A DNA stretch of 64,000 nucleotides from Massilia soli. Lineage in GTDB: Bacteria; Pseudomonadota; Gammaproteobacteria; Burkholderiales; Burkholderiaceae_D. The stretch lies in assembly GCF_016809835.1 (NCBI RefSeq), contig NZ_JAFBIL020000005.1:62001-126000 (forward strand). Direction: 5' to 3'. The translations under genes were made by a program, and so were the position numbers. Positions 57,077-64,000 of this stretch are shown piece after piece. The notes under the pieces are model-generated. The model was not told the DNA's origin, did no database searches, and was given only the letters and a program-made list of their open reading frames with translations. Numbering within the stretch: position 1 is the first letter of the stretch; each line of letters starts with the position of its first letter.

Positions 57077-57604
57077 ATGCTAAAAAAACTCGTTATCGCC
57101 GTTGTCGTCATCTTCGCTGTCATCCTCGGCCTGGCCGCGATGCAGCCGGATACCTTTACCGTCACGCGCAGCATCACGATCAAGGCCCCGCCCGAGAAAA
57201 TCATCGCGCTGGTGAACGATTTCCGCAACTGGCCAAGCTGGTCGCCGTGGGAAAAACTCGACCCGGCGATGCAGCGCACATTCAGCGGCGCGGCCAGCGG
57301 CACCGGCGCGGTGTACGCATGGAAAGGCAACAGCGATGTCGGCCAGGGCCGCATGGAAATCACCGGCCAGGAACTGCCCTTCAAGGTCACCATCAAGCTG
57401 GAGTTCATCGAGCCCATCCCTTCGACGAACATCACCGACTTCGCGCTGGTGCCGAACGGCGACCTGACCACGGTCAACTGGACCATGAACGGTCCCATGA
57501 TGTTCATCACCAAGATCATGAGCGTGTTCACCAGCATGGACAAATTGGTCGGCCGCGACTTCGAGAAAGGCCTCGCGCAGCTGAAGGCGGCGGCCGAGCG
57601 CTAA
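57077..57604 (+). CDS. SRPBCC-family protein with N-terminal membrane anchor
   Basis: A 175-residue protein. An N-terminal hydrophobic segment (~4-22) is followed by an SRPBCC/polyketide-cyclase-like domain starting FTVTRSITIKAPPEKIIALVNDFRNWPSWSPWE. The fold binds hydrophobic ligands; function is unknown. It is 10 bases upstream of the next gene, likely in one unit. Confidence 0.88.
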   Translation: MLKKLVIAVVVIFAVILGLAAMQPDTFTVTRSITIKAPPEKIIALVNDFRNWPSWSPWEKLDPAMQRTFSGAASGTGAVYAWKGNSDVGQGRMEITGQELPFKVTIKLEFIEPIPSTNITDFALVPNGDLTTVNWTMNGPMMFITKIMSVFTSMDKLVGRDFEKGLAQLKAAAER

Positions 57605-57613
57605 GGCCGCCTC

Positions 57614-58237
57614 ATGCCAGTTGCCGCGCGCGGGCGCCTCACCGGGCTGTCGCTGGCGCTATGCCTGCATGCGGCCTTCGTTGCACTGTTCCTGTGGCAG
57701 CCGAAATCCCTTCCCGATGCGCCGGACCCTTCGCGCATGGCGCTGGTATGGGCCAGGCCGGTCGCCGAGGCCGCGCCGGCGTCGCCGGCGCGGCCCAGAT
57801 CGGCGGCGTCACGTCCGGCGCACCGCAAGCGCGCCCCCGCCGCTGCCGTACCGCTGCGCGACACATCTGCGCCTGTACCCGCGGCCGAACCGATTCTTGA
57901 GTCCGATTCCGCCGACCCGTTTGACACGCCCAACAGCGTTGTTGCGACATCGTTCGACAAAGCCGTGATGGGAACGGCGATCAAGGTCGCCATGGCCGAA
58001 CGCCAGGCGCTGGAAGACACCCAAAAATTCGTCAAATCGGGACGCGGAAGAACCAGGCACGAGCAGTTCGCAGCCGACGTCGAAGACGCTACCACTCCCT
58101 ACTGCCTTGGCAGCGATTCGATGAAGCACACGCCGCCGGTTATCGATGTTGGTGGCGTGAAAATCGGAATGGGCAACCTGCTTGCCCTGCCCTTTTTCGT
58201 GAAGGCAGTTGCCACCGGTAAGTGCCGCATCAAGTAG
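57614..58237 (+). CDS. Membrane-anchored Ala/Pro-rich protein of unknown function
   Basis: A 207-residue protein. An N-terminal transmembrane segment (~10-28, LSLALCLHAAFVALFLW) is followed by a ~70-residue Ala/Pro/Arg-rich periplasmic stretch, an acidic part and a C-terminal domain with two cysteines (YCLG and GKCRIK). The first half resembles TonB-like anchors in style, but the C-terminal TonB domain is absent. It lies just upstream of the TPP riboswitch and after the SRPBCC gene. Confidence 0.65.
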   Translation: MPVAARGRLTGLSLALCLHAAFVALFLWQPKSLPDAPDPSRMALVWARPVAEAAPASPARPRSAASRPAHRKRAPAAAVPLRDTSAPVPAAEPILESDSADPFDTPNSVVATSFDKAVMGTAIKVAMAERQALEDTQKFVKSGRGRTRHEQFAADVEDATTPYCLGSDSMKHTPPVIDVGGVKIGMGNLLALPFFVKAVATGKCRIK

Positions 58238-58270
58238 GCCGCGCGCACCCCGTTCGTGATAAAATCGCAT

Positions 58271-58350
58271 TTCGCTAGGGGTCCTGGAACGCAAGTTCCG
58301 GGTGAGAGATACCCTTCGTACCTGATCTGGATAATGCCAGCGAAGGAAAG
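58271..58350 (+). ncRNA. TPP (THI-box) riboswitch
   Basis: The conserved core is clear: GTGAGAGATACCC (58302-58314, CUGAGA-type loop), ACCTGATCTGGATAATGCC (58320-58338) and GCGAAGGAA. The P1 ends TTCGCT (58271-58276) and AGCGAA (58339-58344) pair, and a P3-like hairpin GGAAC-GCAA-GTTCC lies at 58286-58299. Downstream, TACGCGC (58409-58415) and GCGCGTA (58426-58432) form a hairpin just before the start codon, which could be the expression platform acting on translation. Thiamin pyrophosphate binding should repress the TonB receptor. Confidence 0.95.
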
Positions 58351-58446
58351 CGCAAAGTCTGTTTCCCTCTTTGTTTGCTCCCCCACGTTGGCTCCGGCTT
58401 TTTAAAGCTACGCGCAGCATTTGCAGCGCGTAAAACGAGCACACCC

Positions 58447-60570
58447 ATGTTGACACCACACCTGAAACAATCTGCGATTGCGCTTGCGCTGCTGCAGGCC
58501 TACGCCCTTTCCGTCCACGCGCAAGAGACCATGCCAGAGGTCGTCATTACCGGCCAGTCGGTCGCGACCAGCCGCGCCGCCATTGGCGGGTTCTCCGAAA
58601 CGCCGCTGCTGTACACGCCTGCTTCGATCACCGCGATCAGCCGCGAGCAAATGCAGGACCTGAGCATCCGCACCACCACCGACGCCGCCAAATTCGACGC
58701 CAGCATCAGCGACTCGTACAACGCCGTCGGCTACGCCGAGCAGTTCTCGATCCGCGGCTTCACGCTCGACAACAGCTCCAGCTACCGCAAGGACGGCATG
58801 GCGATTCCGGCCGACGCCCAGATCCCGCTGGAAAACAAGGAACGCATCGAAGTGCTCAAGGGCCTGGCTGGGCTGCAGGCTGGCGTCGCCGCGCCCGGCG
58901 GCATCGTCAATTACGTGACCAAGCGCCCGACCAATGCGCCACTGCGCTCGGCGACGGTGGAAGTAAAGGAGCGCGGCAATGTATATGGCGCGATCGACCT
59001 GGGCGGCCGCTCCGACGACAAGCGCTTCGGCTACCGCATCAACGCCGCCGCCGAACGCCTGCGCTCGTATGTCAAAGGCGCCGATGGCGAACGCGAATTC
59101 TATTCAGGCGCGTTCGACTGGCAGATCTCCCCGGCGGCGCTGCTGCAGCTGGACATGGACTACCAGCACAAGTCGCAGATCACCGCGCCTGGCTATCAGC
59201 TGATACGCAATGAATTGCTGCCAACCGGCGTGTCGGCCAAGACGCTGCTGAACGCGCAGCCGTGGACCAAGCCGGTCGACTCCAAGAGCACCAACGTCGG
59301 CCTGCGTTTCGAGTACCTGTTCGCCAACGGCTGGCGCGCCAGCATCTCGGCCAACAAGCACAAGTTCCAGCGCGACGATTACACCGCCTTCCCTTACGGC
59401 TGCAGCAATGAAGGCGACGGCTTCTATCCGGGCTACTGCTCGAACGGCGACTACGACGTCTACGACTACCAGAGCGTTGGCGAATCGAAGTCCCCGTTCG
59501 GCGCGCAGGCGCTTTTGCAGGGCAAGTTCAGCACCGGCGCGGTCGCGCATGACCTGACCATCGGCAGCTCGCTGTTCCGCCGCAGCGATCGTTTCGGCGA
59601 CTATGTGTACGACTACGCTGGCTCGTCGAACATTTATCAGAACGTGATCGTACCGCCCGCGCCGGACAGCCGGACGACCGGGCCGGTATTCGAACGCCGG
59701 AAGGAGAATGAGCGCTCAGTGTTCGCACAGGACGTGCTGACGCTGTCGCAGAAGTTCAAGCTGCATGCGGGCGTGCGTCATGTGCAAGTCAAGCGCACCG
59801 AGTTCGAGGTCGATCCGAGCGACACCAGCTTCACGCTGCCGAATGTCGCGCTGGTGTACAACCCGACCCAGGACTGGACCGTGTACGGCTCCATGGCGCA
59901 CGGTCTTGAGCACGGCGGCATCGCACCGATCGAAACCACCAACGCCAACCGCGCGCTCGATCCGAGCCGCTCGAAACAGCTGGAGTTCGGCGTCAAGGGC
60001 GCGATCAACAACAGCATCAACGTGTCGGCGGCCGTATTCCAGGTCACCAAAGGGCTTGAGTACACGCAGGCCAACGCCGATGGCATCACCTCCACCTATG
60101 TGCGTGCGGGTGAGGCCGAGCATCGCGGCGTGGAGCTTGGCGTGCAGGGCAAGGCAGCGCGCAATCTGCAGTATTCCGTGTCGGTCGCCGCGCTCGATAC
60201 CGAGCAGTCCGGCACCGGCCAGCCGGGCATGGACGGCAAGCGCGTGACCAATGTGCCGAAGCTGAAATCGACCGCGTGGGTTGAATACGCGGTGCCGGGC
60301 GTGGATGGCCTGAGCGTGAACGGCGTGTGGCAGTACGCGGGACGCAAGGCGTTTGACGTCGACAACCGGGTGTTCGTGCCGTCGTATCACACGCTTGACC
60401 TGGGCGCCGCGTACGAAACCGGCAGCATGGATACGCGGATCACATGGCGCGCTGGCGTGCAGAACGTGACCGACAAGTTCTACTGGCGCGATGTGACGCC
60501 GGCGCTGGGCGGCTACCTGCTGCCGGGTGCACCGCGCACGTTCAGGGTGTCGGCGCAGTTCGACTTTTAA
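58447..60570 (+). CDS. TonB-dependent outer-membrane receptor under TPP riboswitch control
   Basis: A 707-residue receptor. The signal peptide ends VHAQ (~24), the TonB-box-like MPEVVITGQ follows, then the plug domain (~45-150) and a 22-strand barrel ending in the typical terminal aromatic (SAQFDF). By sequence style it resembles siderophore receptors (e.g. GLEHGGIAP and NVTDKFYW blocks), but the TPP riboswitch upstream argues for uptake of thiamin or a precursor. The ATG at 58447 is chosen because it gives a proper signal peptide; the ORF is open further upstream into the riboswitch region. Confidence 0.93.
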   Translation: MLTPHLKQSAIALALLQAYALSVHAQETMPEVVITGQSVATSRAAIGGFSETPLLYTPASITAISREQMQDLSIRTTTDAAKFDASISDSYNAVGYAEQFSIRGFTLDNSSSYRKDGMAIPADAQIPLENKERIEVLKGLAGLQAGVAAPGGIVNYVTKRPTNAPLRSATVEVKERGNVYGAIDLGGRSDDKRFGYRINAAAERLRSYVKGADGEREFYSGAFDWQISPAALLQLDMDYQHKSQITAPGYQLIRNELLPTGVSAKTLLNAQPWTKPVDSKSTNVGLRFEYLFANGWRASISANKHKFQRDDYTAFPYGCSNEGDGFYPGYCSNGDYDVYDYQSVGESKSPFGAQALLQGKFSTGAVAHDLTIGSSLFRRSDRFGDYVYDYAGSSNIYQNVIVPPAPDSRTTGPVFERRKENERSVFAQDVLTLSQKFKLHAGVRHVQVKRTEFEVDPSDTSFTLPNVALVYNPTQDWTVYGSMAHGLEHGGIAPIETTNANRALDPSRSKQLEFGVKGAINNSINVSAAVFQVTKGLEYTQANADGITSTYVRAGEAEHRGVELGVQGKAARNLQYSVSVAALDTEQSGTGQPGMDGKRVTNVPKLKSTAWVEYAVPGVDGLSVNGVWQYAGRKAFDVDNRVFVPSYHTLDLGAAYETGSMDTRITWRAGVQNVTDKFYWRDVTPALGGYLLPGAPRTFRVSAQFDF

Positions 60571-60581
60571 GTGAGTCAAGC

Positions 60582-60613
60582 CGGCGGATGACGGCCTCCG
60601 GCCTCGTCCGCCG
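60582..60613. terminator. Hairpin between the TonB receptor and the NadR-like gene
   Basis: CGGCGGATGACGGC and GGCCTCGTCCGCCG form an imperfect stem around a CTCC centre. It sits 11 bases after the TonB receptor stop and 6 bases before the convergent gene's stop, so it can serve both. Its CGGCGGA core resembles the dispersed repeat at 40322-40393. Confidence 0.5.
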
Positions 60614-60619
60614 AGCTGA

Positions 60620-61141
60620 TTAAACGGCCACCTTCAGGAACCGGTCCACCTGCAGCACCCGCTCGGGCAGGCTGCCAGTGACCAGCATGAACCGAATAGC
60701 TCGCTCGTCGAGCGTCTGCACCACTTCCTCATGCACGGCCTGGCGCACTTCCTCCGACTCGCGCTGAAGGCCGTCCGGGATCCACGGACTGTCAGGCGCG
60801 GTCACCAAAGTGAACGCGTAGTCATGCGCCAGTTCCAGATCCCCCAGCTCCTCATCCACCCTGCCCCAGTAATGCCGGCTGTAGATCGCGGTCATCAACG
60901 GCGTGGTATCGCAGAACAAGAAACGCTTGGCCTGCTGCATGGCCGCGTCCTCACGCTCGCGCTGCGTGCGCGCGATATCGAACTGTTCGTGCTCCTGCGG
61001 GACGCGCCCCCTGGTGTCGACGAATTCGCGCAGGTATTCGGGCACCCAGACGGTGCCGAAGTGCGTGGCCAGCGCCGCCGCCAGGGTCGATTTTCCTGAC
61101 GACTCCGCGCCCAGGATCGCTACGCGTAAAACACCGCTCAT
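60620..61141 (-). CDS. AAA/P-loop ATPase, NadR-like kinase
   Basis: A 173-residue P-loop protein with Walker A GAESSGKSTLA at ~8-18 and a kinase-like pattern (FCDTTPLMTAIYSRHYWG, RFMLVTGSLPERV). It resembles the kinase domain of NadR, which phosphorylates ribosylnicotinamide. Such a kinase is often encoded with PnuC permeases to trap the imported vitamin by phosphorylation. Its start overlaps the pnuC stop by four bases (ATGA), so it is translationally coupled. Substrate could be nicotinamide riboside or thiamin. Confidence 0.82.
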   Translation of the reverse strand: MSGVLRVAILGAESSGKSTLAAALATHFGTVWVPEYLREFVDTRGRVPQEHEQFDIARTQREREDAAMQQAKRFLFCDTTPLMTAIYSRHYWGRVDEELGDLELAHDYAFTLVTAPDSPWIPDGLQRESEEVRQAVHEEVVQTLDERAIRFMLVTGSLPERVLQVDRFLKVAV

Positions 61142-61740
61142 GCCTTCACCTCCTGTTGCGCGATGTTGCTCCAGGTGCGCAGCCCGATCCATGCCAGCAC
61201 GATGAACACCGCGTACAGAATCGCCGTCAGCATCAGGCCCTTGTAGACATACAGGCCGACATACAGGACATCGACCGCGATCCAGACGTGCCAGTTCTCG
61301 ACCTTCTTGCGTGACAGCAGCAGCTGTCCGACCAGGCTGCCGGCAGTGAGGAAGCCGTCAATGTGCGGCACATCGGTGTTGGTCCAGGTGCGCAGGAACA
61401 GCGCGATCAAAACAAAGCCGACCAGCCACGCGCCGAGGGAATACAGCTTTCCACTTCGGTCAAGGTGGGTGACATGCAGCGGCTCATGGCGCGTGCCGCC
61501 GTACAGCCACATGTACCAGCCCCAGACCGACACCGCGATGAACACGACCTGCAGGGCCATATCGCCGTACAGCCGCGCGCCGAAGAACACCACGCCATAG
61601 GTCGCCGACGACAGGATCGAGAACAGCCAGGCCCAATGCGTCTGGCGGATGTTGAGCACAACTGTGATGACCGCGAGTACGAAAGAAACTAGTTCAAGCG
61701 GGGTGGTCGTGAAACCGAGCAAGGGGATCGAATCGTTCAT
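61138..61740 (-). CDS. pnuC: PnuC-family vitamin transporter
   Basis: A 200-residue inner-membrane protein with about seven helices and the PnuC family features: NIRQTHWAWLFSILSSATYGVVFF near 35-58, the WGWYMWLYGG motif and ENWHVWIAVDVLYVGLYVYKG near 150. Members move nicotinamide riboside (PnuC), thiamin (PnuT) or riboflavin (PnuX) by facilitated diffusion. The coupled kinase gene and the facing TPP-riboswitch-controlled TonB receptor make thiamin a serious alternative to nicotinamide riboside. The ATG at 61738-61740 (MNDSIPLLG) is preferred. Confidence 0.88.
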   Translation of the reverse strand: MNDSIPLLGFTTTPLELVSFVLAVITVVLNIRQTHWAWLFSILSSATYGVVFFGARLYGDMALQVVFIAVSVWGWYMWLYGGTRHEPLHVTHLDRSGKLYSLGAWLVGFVLIALFLRTWTNTDVPHIDGFLTAGSLVGQLLLSRKKVENWHVWIAVDVLYVGLYVYKGLMLTAILYAVFIVLAWIGLRTWSNIAQQEVKA

Positions 61741-61907
61741 CAGGGGGGATAGGTGGCAAGCCCGTTCGGTGTTGCTTACGATTAAACAACTGGGCGGGCG
61801 GATTATCTCTCGACAGGGCATCTGCATGCAAGGGCACGAAATACCCGCTATGCATAAGTAAATATTGGTAACATCGCAAGATACCTTAACTCCGTGGAAG
61901 CGTGCTT

Positions 61908-63857
61908 ATGAAATTTCGTTTTGCGCTGGCGTGTTGGACAGCCATAGTCACGCAGGCTTGGGCTGCGAGCCCAGCCCTGGTGCCAATCGAAGCGTTCGTT
62001 GAGAGAGAAACATTCAGCCAGCCGCGCATTTCCCCCGATGGTCAGCATATTGCGGTCAACGTCCGCATCATGCGCAACGGTCGCATGATCCCGACAATGA
62101 CCGTGTTCAAGCTGCCGTCGCTCGACCCAGTCAGCCGGATCGCATTGCAGGGTTTCGAGGTACCTGTAAACTTTCTCTGGCTGACGAACCGCCGCCTGAT
62201 CGTGCGCAAAGGACTTGAGATTGGCGAGCGCGAAAGACCGGTCGCAACCGGCGAACTGGTGACAGTCGACCTTGACGGCAAAAATCAGCAATACCTGTAC
62301 GGATATAAAGCGCGCGCACAATCGAGCCGGGGCGAGCGCTACGGTAACGATTACGGTTATGGGATCATCAATCACATTCCGATGGCACGCGATGGGCATG
62401 TGCAGGTCAGCGCGCACCTGTTCGACGGGAATCACAGCTTCTTATATGACATCAATACGACCAATGCCATCCGGAAGCTGCTGGCGGACATTTCAGAGCC
62501 AGATGTCAGCTTCCTGAGCGATCGACATGACGAGCCGCGCTTCGCATTTGGTCTCGACGAGCAAGCCGACCCGACGCTGTTCCGCCGTGACCTCGCAACG
62601 GGAAAATGGAATAAGCTCGACCAGAAAAACCTGGGTTCACGTTTCGTCCCGATCGCCTTTTCAACGGATAATGCATCGTTCCTTGCGCTTCAGCACGTGA
62701 ATGATGGACCGGCAATACTCGTGCGTGAGGAAGTTGCAACCGGAAAGCGAACTACACTGGTTGAAGATCCATTCGCCAGCGTTAGCGGTATTCACTACAC
62801 GTCGGCAAGAATTCCTTTTGCCGTGTCCAAATCGGTTGGCATTCCCACCCTGACCTACCTCGACCCGGCATCGCCTGAGGCGGCACTGCATAAGACCTTG
62901 TCCGCATCGTTCCCCGGCGCGTATGTCAACTTCATCAACTTTTCGGACGATGGGCAGGCACTGCTTTTTTCCGTTAGCAGCGACCGCGACCCAGGTTCGT
63001 TCTACGTATTCGACAAACGGACCGGCAAGGCAGACCTGCTGTTTTCTAACATGGAAAAGATCGATCCGGCACGCATGGCGCCACGCGTCCCCATTCGTTT
63101 CACCGCGCGTGACGGCCTCGAAATCGCTGGCTACCTCACCCTCCCGAAAGCGGAACCTGGAAAAAAACTGCCGATGGTACTTCTGCCCCACGGCGGTCCG
63201 TTCGATGTTGAAGATGATTGGTTCTTCGATACCGATGCCCAGTTCCTTGCCAGCCGCGGATATGCGGTGTTGCAGGTCAATTTCAGGGGTTCCGGCGGAC
63301 GCAGCCTCAGTTTTGAGAAGGCTGGCTACCGCGAATACGGCGGCAAGATCATGGATGACCTGATCGATGGCGTGAAGTGGGCTGCGACGCGTCCCGACAT
63401 CGACAGCAGCCGTGTTTGCGTCTACGGCGGCAGCTTCGGCGGCTACGCGGCGATGATGCTGCCTATCCGGGAACCGTCGATGTTCAAATGCAGCGTCGGA
63501 TTCGCAGGACGCTACGACTTGCCGAGCCGCTTCAAGCAGGACAGCATGGTCGGCGACAAGATGGGGAAGAACTACATCACCCGGACCATGGGTAATGACC
63601 CCGCCATGCTGGCAAAGTACTCACCGACGCAACATGCCGACAAGATCAAGATCCCGGTGTTGCTCGTGCATGGCAAAAAGGACAAAACCACTCAGCTCGA
63701 CCAGGCTGAAATGATGCGCGACGCCCTGATCAAGGCTGGCAATGCGCCGGAATGGATGCTGGACGATATCGAAGGGCATGGCTTCTACGATACCGAAAAC
63801 CGCAAAAGATTTTATGAGAAGCTCGAAGGCTTCCTGGCGAAGCATATCGGCAACTAG
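61908..63857 (+). CDS. S9-family peptidase (prolyl oligopeptidase type)
   Basis: A 649-residue exported peptidase. The signal peptide ends TQAWA (~20). A beta-propeller-like N-terminal domain (~30-380) is followed by the alpha/beta hydrolase domain with PHGGPF, the nucleophile GGSFGGYA (~520), the Asp region in HGKKDKTTQLDQ and the His in EGHGFYD. The family cleaves short peptides (acylaminoacyl or dipeptidyl peptidases). ATG 61908 is preferred over GTG two codons earlier. It is divergent from pnuC. Confidence 0.92.
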   Translation: MKFRFALACWTAIVTQAWAASPALVPIEAFVERETFSQPRISPDGQHIAVNVRIMRNGRMIPTMTVFKLPSLDPVSRIALQGFEVPVNFLWLTNRRLIVRKGLEIGERERPVATGELVTVDLDGKNQQYLYGYKARAQSSRGERYGNDYGYGIINHIPMARDGHVQVSAHLFDGNHSFLYDINTTNAIRKLLADISEPDVSFLSDRHDEPRFAFGLDEQADPTLFRRDLATGKWNKLDQKNLGSRFVPIAFSTDNASFLALQHVNDGPAILVREEVATGKRTTLVEDPFASVSGIHYTSARIPFAVSKSVGIPTLTYLDPASPEAALHKTLSASFPGAYVNFINFSDDGQALLFSVSSDRDPGSFYVFDKRTGKADLLFSNMEKIDPARMAPRVPIRFTARDGLEIAGYLTLPKAEPGKKLPMVLLPHGGPFDVEDDWFFDTDAQFLASRGYAVLQVNFRGSGGRSLSFEKAGYREYGGKIMDDLIDGVKWAATRPDIDSSRVCVYGGSFGGYAAMMLPIREPSMFKCSVGFAGRYDLPSRFKQDSMVGDKMGKNYITRTMGNDPAMLAKYSPTQHADKIKIPVLLVHGKKDKTTQLDQAEMMRDALIKAGNAPEWMLDDIEGHGFYDTENRKRFYEKLEGFLAKHIGN

Positions 63858-63869
63858 CTGGAATGAAAA

Positions 63870-63894
63870 AGGGCCGCTGAATTGGCGGCCCTTG
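63870..63894. terminator. Hairpin after the S9 peptidase
   Basis: AAGGGCCGC pairs with GCGGCCCTT across a seven-base loop, preceded by an A-run and followed by TTGTTG. It begins 13 bases after the peptidase stop and lies between convergent genes. Confidence 0.7.
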
Positions 63895-63911
63895 TTGATC
63901 AACCCGGCTGT

Positions 63912-64000
63912 TTACTTCGCCGGATACTTGATCTTCATTTCCTTGAGCAGGTTATCCGCCTGGTCGACTTCTTTCATAATCCACAGCATGTAGCGGATAT
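63912..64000 (-). CDS. C-terminal end of an unidentified protein (partial)
   Basis: The stop codon (TTA on the plus strand, 63912-63914) and an open frame running to the end of the window give about 28 residues ending EMKIKYPAK. The stretch contains LWIMKEVDQADNLL and looks like the helical end of a soluble protein. It is too short to identify. Confidence 0.55.
   Translation of the reverse strand, partial: IRYMLWIMKEVDQADNLLKEMKIKYPAK

Overview
The window reads as a chromosomal segment of a high-GC betaproteobacterium, most likely Oxalobacteraceae (Massilia, Duganella or Janthinobacterium group). This is inferred from gene content and order: DUF3460-scpA-panC, flhDC-motAB followed by a full che operon, dapC-dapD-pilU-dapE-prmB, a PEP-CTERM protein, and a TPP-riboswitch-controlled TonB receptor. 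Coding density is very high. I see no rRNA, tRNA, CRISPR array, prophage or complete insertion sequence. The first and last genes are cut by the window edges.

Layout. 1-8.8 kb is core metabolism and housekeeping: a partial vanadium-haloperoxidase/PAP2-type protein, a Mut7-C protein, apbC, metG, a putative FabMG-type reductase, DUF3460, scpA and panC, ending in a mosaic of inverted repeats and a terminator. 9-23.3 kb is a nearly continuous minus-strand motility and chemotaxis block. Its transcription order is flhD, flhC, membrane methyltransferase, motA, motB, CheZ-like protein, cheY, cheA, cheW, MCP, cheR, cheD, cheB, a second cheY, cheZ, and an EAL/HDOD protein. A 0.63 kb AT-rich spacer holding three degenerate ~90 bp tandem repeats separates flhD from the divergent kynU-kynA tryptophan catabolic pair.

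26-33.9 kb is mixed: a HAF-repeat lipoprotein, a small hydrolase, htpG, a small membrane protein, a RidA paralogue, an aminotransferase and a REC-PAS-GGDEF diguanylate cyclase. 34-42.4 kb is the lysine/diaminopimelate cluster (dapC, dapD, dapE) interleaved with pilU, an ArsC/YffB-like protein, prmB and an ABC-F ATPase. 42.4-50.8 kb carries an orphan cheW, a catalase, topoisomerase IB, a FapA-type protein, a small secreted protein and an OmpR/EnvZ pair. 50.8-57 kb has a threonine dehydratase translationally coupled to RidA, several secreted proteins, a thioredoxin, a PEP-CTERM protein and a LysR/MFS divergent pair. 57-61.7 kb contains a TPP riboswitch ahead of a TonB-dependent receptor, with a PnuC-type permease and a NadR-like ATPase converging on it. 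A prolyl-oligopeptidase-family peptidase ends the window.

Most notable points: (i) CheD, the CheZ-like protein and the MCP all end in a similar acidic-hydrophobic-acidic-x-Phe tail, suggesting a shared docking peptide; (ii) there are two CheY and two CheZ-type proteins in one operon; (iii) the riboswitch, TonB receptor, PnuC and kinase form a candidate thiamin salvage locus; (iv) tandem repeats sit in the flhD/kynU spacer. I found no obviously new defence or mobile system.
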